A stretch of DNA of 7,956 nt from an uncultured Verrucomicrobiota bacterium (GTDB taxonomy: Bacteria > Verrucomicrobiota > Kiritimatiellia > RFP12 > UBA1067): contig CAMOHV010000041.1 in NCBI GenBank assembly GCA_946615275.1, positions 1 to 7,956 of the forward strand, read 5' to 3'. Positions 6,036 through 7,956 of this stretch are shown here, piece by piece (the first letter of the stretch is position 1; every line of letters starts with the position of its first letter). The notes under the pieces were generated by a model that was not told the origin of the DNA, made no database searches, and saw only the letters and a program-made list of their open reading frames with translations. The position numbers and the translations under genes are program-made.

Positions 6036-6976
6036 AGATACTCTTTGTGTGGAGCGGGCTTTCGGGCTACATGGGCGACTGCTGGAGGGAATTGTCGCGG
6101 AAGGGCGGCGTGGAACTCAAGGTGTCTGTGGACGCGCGGTCGAGCCTGTCCGGAGGGAGGTTCGATGCGAACGAGACTTTACGGGACCTTGACTGGAGCG
6201 AATCGCTGCCGGAGGGTTGGGGGCCGGACGTCGTCTTCACCGTCGGCTGGCGCAACAGTCTCTGCCGCGCGGCGGCGCTTCGCGACTGGGGTGATGGCGC
6301 GAAGACGGTGTGCTGCTTCGATATGCCGTGGGAGTGGCGGCTGAGGAAGATAGCGGCGCGATTCGTGCTGTGGCGCTACCTGAGGCGGTTCGACGCCGCG
6401 TTCGTGAACGGCGCGAGCGCAAGGAGATATGCCCGATGGCTTGGATTTCACGAGAAGAGGATATTCACTGGGCTGATCGCTACCAATCTGCGCCGTTTCG
6501 GCGCGCATGTGGGCGGGAAGGGTTTTCTGTACGTCGGGCGCGATTCGCCGGAGAAGGGCCTTGACGTGCTGCGCGCGGCGCATGAGATTTATCGTTCGCG
6601 CGGCGGCAGATGGCCGCTTAGGATGGTGAACGGCGTCTCGCCGGATGAATTGGGGCCGATCTATGCGGCGGCGGACTGCTTTGTCCTCGCCAGTCTGCAC
6701 GAGCCTTGGGGCGTGGTGCTCGTAGAGGCGGCGGCGACGGGGCTCCCCATAATCTGCACCGACGCCTGCGGCGCGCGGCACGAAGTCGTGAAGGGGAACG
6801 GAATCGTGGTGAAGGCCGGTGATGCGTACGCCTTGGCCGAGGCCATGGGAAGAATTGAGAATGGAGAATTGAGAATTGAGGATCTGGAGTTGGGCAGGGA
6901 GTTGGCGAAGCCGTACTCGTGCGAGGCGTGGGCGGAAAGGGTTCTGGACGTCTGCGGAAGACTGAAAGGGAAGTGA
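6032..6976 (+). CDS. Family 4 (GT-B) glycosyltransferase carrying a heptad-repeat insertion
   Basis: Predicted retaining sugar transferase of 314 residues, at the short end for GT4. The N-terminal half (1-160) holds the acceptor-side Rossmann domain (Met-Lys-Ile-Leu-Phe-Val start). The C-terminal half has Phe-Leu-Tyr-Val-Gly-Arg170...Glu-Lys175-Gly (donor-phosphate contacts) and the EX7E motif Glu224-Pro-Trp-Gly...Glu232-Ala, followed by Gly-Leu-Pro-Ile-Ile and a Gly-Asn-Gly turn. All key residues are intact. A four-unit heptad array is translated at residues 274-283, in the surface helix/loop region before the C-terminal helix, where relatives vary in length. The ATG overlaps the preceding stop codon by four bases, and GGAGG (6017-6021) is 10 bases upstream. 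Only one base separates it from the methyltransferase gene. The sugar specificity is unknown; the neighbours imply surface-polysaccharide assembly. Confidence 0.92.
   Translation: MKILFVWSGLSGYMGDCWRELSRKGGVELKVSVDARSSLSGGRFDANETLRDLDWSESLPEGWGPDVVFTVGWRNSLCRAAALRDWGDGAKTVCCFDMPWEWRLRKIAARFVLWRYLRRFDAAFVNGASARRYARWLGFHEKRIFTGLIATNLRRFGAHVGGKGFLYVGRDSPEKGLDVLRAAHEIYRSRGGRWPLRMVNGVSPDELGPIYAAADCFVLASLHEPWGVVLVEAAATGLPIICTDACGARHEVVKGNGIVVKAGDAYALAEAMGRIENGELRIEDLELGRELAKPYSCEAWAERVLDVCGRLKGK
6852..6879 (+). repeat. Heptanucleotide array 3 (4 units, in the GT4 gene)
   Basis: Four units: GAATTGA, GAATGGA, GAATTGA, GAATTGA. It is read as Arg-Ile-Glu-Asn-Gly-Glu-Leu-Arg-Ile-Glu in the GT4 protein. 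It matches 27 of 28 bases of array 2 from 4658, in the same orientation and the same codon phase. Confidence 0.9.
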
Positions 6977-6977
6977 A

Positions 6978-7574
6978 ATGATCAGAAGAGTATGGACAAT
7001 CTTGAGGCATTGGCGCGAGGCGAAGAGTGCGCTCTCCACGCTAAGCCATCTCTACGATGCCGAGAGCGACGCCTTGGATGCGCTGGGCGGCTTGACGGAT
7101 GAGGAGATGAAGGCCGTGTGCGCCTGGGCCACGGAAGAGATGGGCATGACCATAGTAGAGGTGGGCACGCTCTTCGGCTTGACGGCGCGTGAGCTCGATC
7201 GGCAGGTTGTAGGCGGACGCATCATCGCCATTGACAATTTCACCTGGAATCCGTTCGGTCTGCCGCCGAATGTGCATGAGGCGTTCACGCGGAGGATTCT
7301 GCGGGACACAAAGGTCGAGCTCTTAAACTGCTCCAGCGAGGACTGGCGGAACACGGTGACGGGGCGCATCGACATGGTCTTCTTCGACGCCAGCCATAGC
7401 TACGAGGACGTCAAGGCCGAGTGCGAATGGGCCAAGGCGCGTGGCATTCCTAGCGTCTGCGGGCATGACTACGGCAATCCCAATCCGCGGTTCGGAGTGA
7501 CACGTGCAGTGGACGAGGTGTTCGGGAAGGAGAATGTGGAGGTGGCGGGCATGTGCTGGAGGGTGAAGAATTGA
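6978..7574 (+). CDS. Class I SAM-dependent methyltransferase (Methyltransf_24/TylF-like)
   Basis: A small methyltransferase of 198 residues. An N-terminal helical region (1-55) precedes a Rossmann fold: motif I Ile-Val-Glu61-Val-Gly63-Thr-Leu-Phe-Gly (59-67), the acidic residue after strand 2 in Ile-Ala-Ile-Asp86, Phe-Phe-Asp137-Ala-Ser-His140-Ser-Tyr-Glu (135-143, the family's Asp-x-x-His-Ser-Tyr signature), then Gly-His163-Asp164-Tyr and Gly-Val-Thr-Arg-Ala-Val-Asp-Glu. These Asp/His residues suggest a metal-assisted O-methyltransferase as in TylF-type enzymes. Its place among glycosyltransferases suggests methylation of a sugar or glycan terminus, which is inference. Motif I lacks the Arg-Ser-Thr that usually follows. 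The protein ends at a normal place for the family (Cys-Trp-Arg-Val-Lys-Asn), and the stop codon TGA is formed by the first unit of array 4. AAAGGG (6965-6970) is seven bases before the ATG. Confidence 0.87.
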   Translation: MIRRVWTILRHWREAKSALSTLSHLYDAESDALDALGGLTDEEMKAVCAWATEEMGMTIVEVGTLFGLTARELDRQVVGGRIIAIDNFTWNPFGLPPNVHEAFTRRILRDTKVELLNCSSEDWRNTVTGRIDMVFFDASHSYEDVKAECEWAKARGIPSVCGHDYGNPNPRFGVTRAVDEVFGKENVEVAGMCWRVKN

Positions 7575-7595
7575 GAATGGAGAATTGAGAATGGA
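7568..7595 (+). repeat. Heptanucleotide array 4 (4 units, at a gene end)
   Basis: Four units: GAATTGA, GAATGGA, GAATTGA, GAATGGA. The last three bases of the first unit (7572-7574) are the methyltransferase stop codon. The remaining units fill most of the 36-base gap before the next gene, and the last unit leads into its purine-rich ribosome-binding site. Confidence 0.9.
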
Positions 7596-7601
7596 GAGGA
7601 G
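7593..7601 (+). promoter_or_regulatory. Ribosome-binding site of the last gene, partly made by the repeat
   Basis: GGAGAGGAG ends nine bases before the GTG at 7611. Its first three bases belong to the last GAATGGA unit of array 4, so the repeat contributes to this initiation region. Confidence 0.55.
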
Positions 7602-7610
7602 TCGGGGAAG

Positions 7611-7956
7611 GTGAAGATAATCCACATAAGCGATGGTTGGGAGGGGACGAACGGCGCCGCGAACATCGCGCGCATGATCGCCGAAGAACAGGAGAAGGCG
7701 GGGCATCGTGTGCGGCTGGCGCGATGGGCGTCGGCAGGCGAGCTGCGTTCGGTGGACCAAGTGTGGGTGCATTGCGCGTGGAAGCCGTGCCTATGGTGGG
7801 CGGCATTGTGGGGACGCGACGTGCATTGGATGCCTGAGGCGAGCTACGATCCGATGCGGCTGGCGTATCACGGCTGGAAGAAATGGCTGGTGGGGCCGAT
7901 TGAGAGGTTCTTCCTGAGGAGGGTGGCAGTGGTGGTGGCCGCGTGCGGGGCGGAGG
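7611..7956 (+). CDS. GT4-like glycosyltransferase, N-terminal part (cut by window end)
   Basis: The open frame begins at GTG 7611 and runs 115 codons to the window edge without a stop. There is no suitable in-frame ATG near the start, and the protein opens with Lys-Ile-Ile-His-Ile-Ser-Asp, the usual first strand of a GT-B fold. It continues with Gly-Ala-Ala-Asn-Ile-Ala-Arg-Met (residues 16-23) and Lys-Ala-Gly-His-Arg-Val (30-35), the donor-independent N-terminal pattern of GT4 enzymes. Val-His-Cys-Ala-Trp lies near residue 52. Near the cut end, Gly-Pro-Ile-Glu-Arg-Phe-Phe-Leu-Arg-Arg followed by Val-Val-Val-Ala-Ala-Cys recalls the segment joining the two Rossmann domains. The catalytic C-terminal domain lies outside the window, so the family assignment rests on the N-terminal half alone. 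Confidence 0.78.
   Translation, partial: MKIIHISDGWEGTNGAANIARMIAEEQEKAGHRVRLARWASAGELRSVDQVWVHCAWKPCLWWAALWGRDVHWMPEASYDPMRLAYHGWKKWLVGPIERFFLRRVAVVVAACGAE

Noticed and set aside
6179..7039. Antisense open frame of 286 codons over the GT4 gene
   Set aside because: It is opposite a gene with intact GT4 catalytic motifs, and its open length is helped by the reverse-open heptad array.

Overview
The window is a GC-rich, gene-dense stretch with eight genes, all on the + strand and packed nearly end to end, so they could form one operon. The gram-negative envelope theme (CMP-Kdo synthetase, two Sec-exported proteins, a run of glycosyltransferases) and the repetitive secreted beta-helix protein suggest a gram-negative bacterium. 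The style resembles uncultured gut Kiritimatiellota/Verrucomicrobiota-type genomes. That placement is an impression from gene style only and is not proven by any marker here.

Layout. Bases 1-82 hold a good sigma70-like promoter with an extended -10. Next come a 695-residue secreted repeat (beta-helix-like) protein (83-2170) and an exported glycerophosphodiester phosphodiesterase with an unassigned C-terminal extension of about 190 residues (2181-3560). The CMP-Kdo synthetase gene kdsB (3557-4303, GTG start) overlaps the phosphodiesterase stop codon. After it the codon style changes, from strongly C-ending to mixed and G-ending, and a glycan-assembly block begins: GT2 glycosyltransferase (4345-5181), radical SAM protein with a second cysteine cluster (5169-6035), GT4 glycosyltransferase (6032-6976), small class I methyltransferase (6978-7574), and the N-terminal part of another GT4-like glycosyltransferase (7611 to beyond the window end). 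Junctions are -4, -13, -4, +1, +10, +36 or +41 bases, which suggests translational coupling.

How they may work together. KdsB activates Kdo for the LPS inner core. The downstream transferases, methyltransferase and radical SAM protein look like a strain-variable surface-polysaccharide (LPS or capsule) module. The phosphodiesterase and beta-helix protein would act outside the cytoplasmic membrane.

The most unusual signal is a family of degenerate heptanucleotide arrays (units GAATTGA and GAATGGA). They occur four times, only in the glycan block and always in the same orientation. Two lie inside the GT2 gene and one inside the GT4 gene, each in the only stop-free forward frame, where they encode Leu-Arg-Ile-Glu-Asn-Gly-like peptides in apparent loop positions. 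The fourth supplies the stop codon of the methyltransferase and leads into the ribosome-binding site of the next gene. Because 7 is not a multiple of 3, gain or loss of one unit would frameshift a glycosyltransferase. The arrays could therefore be phase-variation switches, recombination sites, or simply a spreading repeat tolerated in loops.
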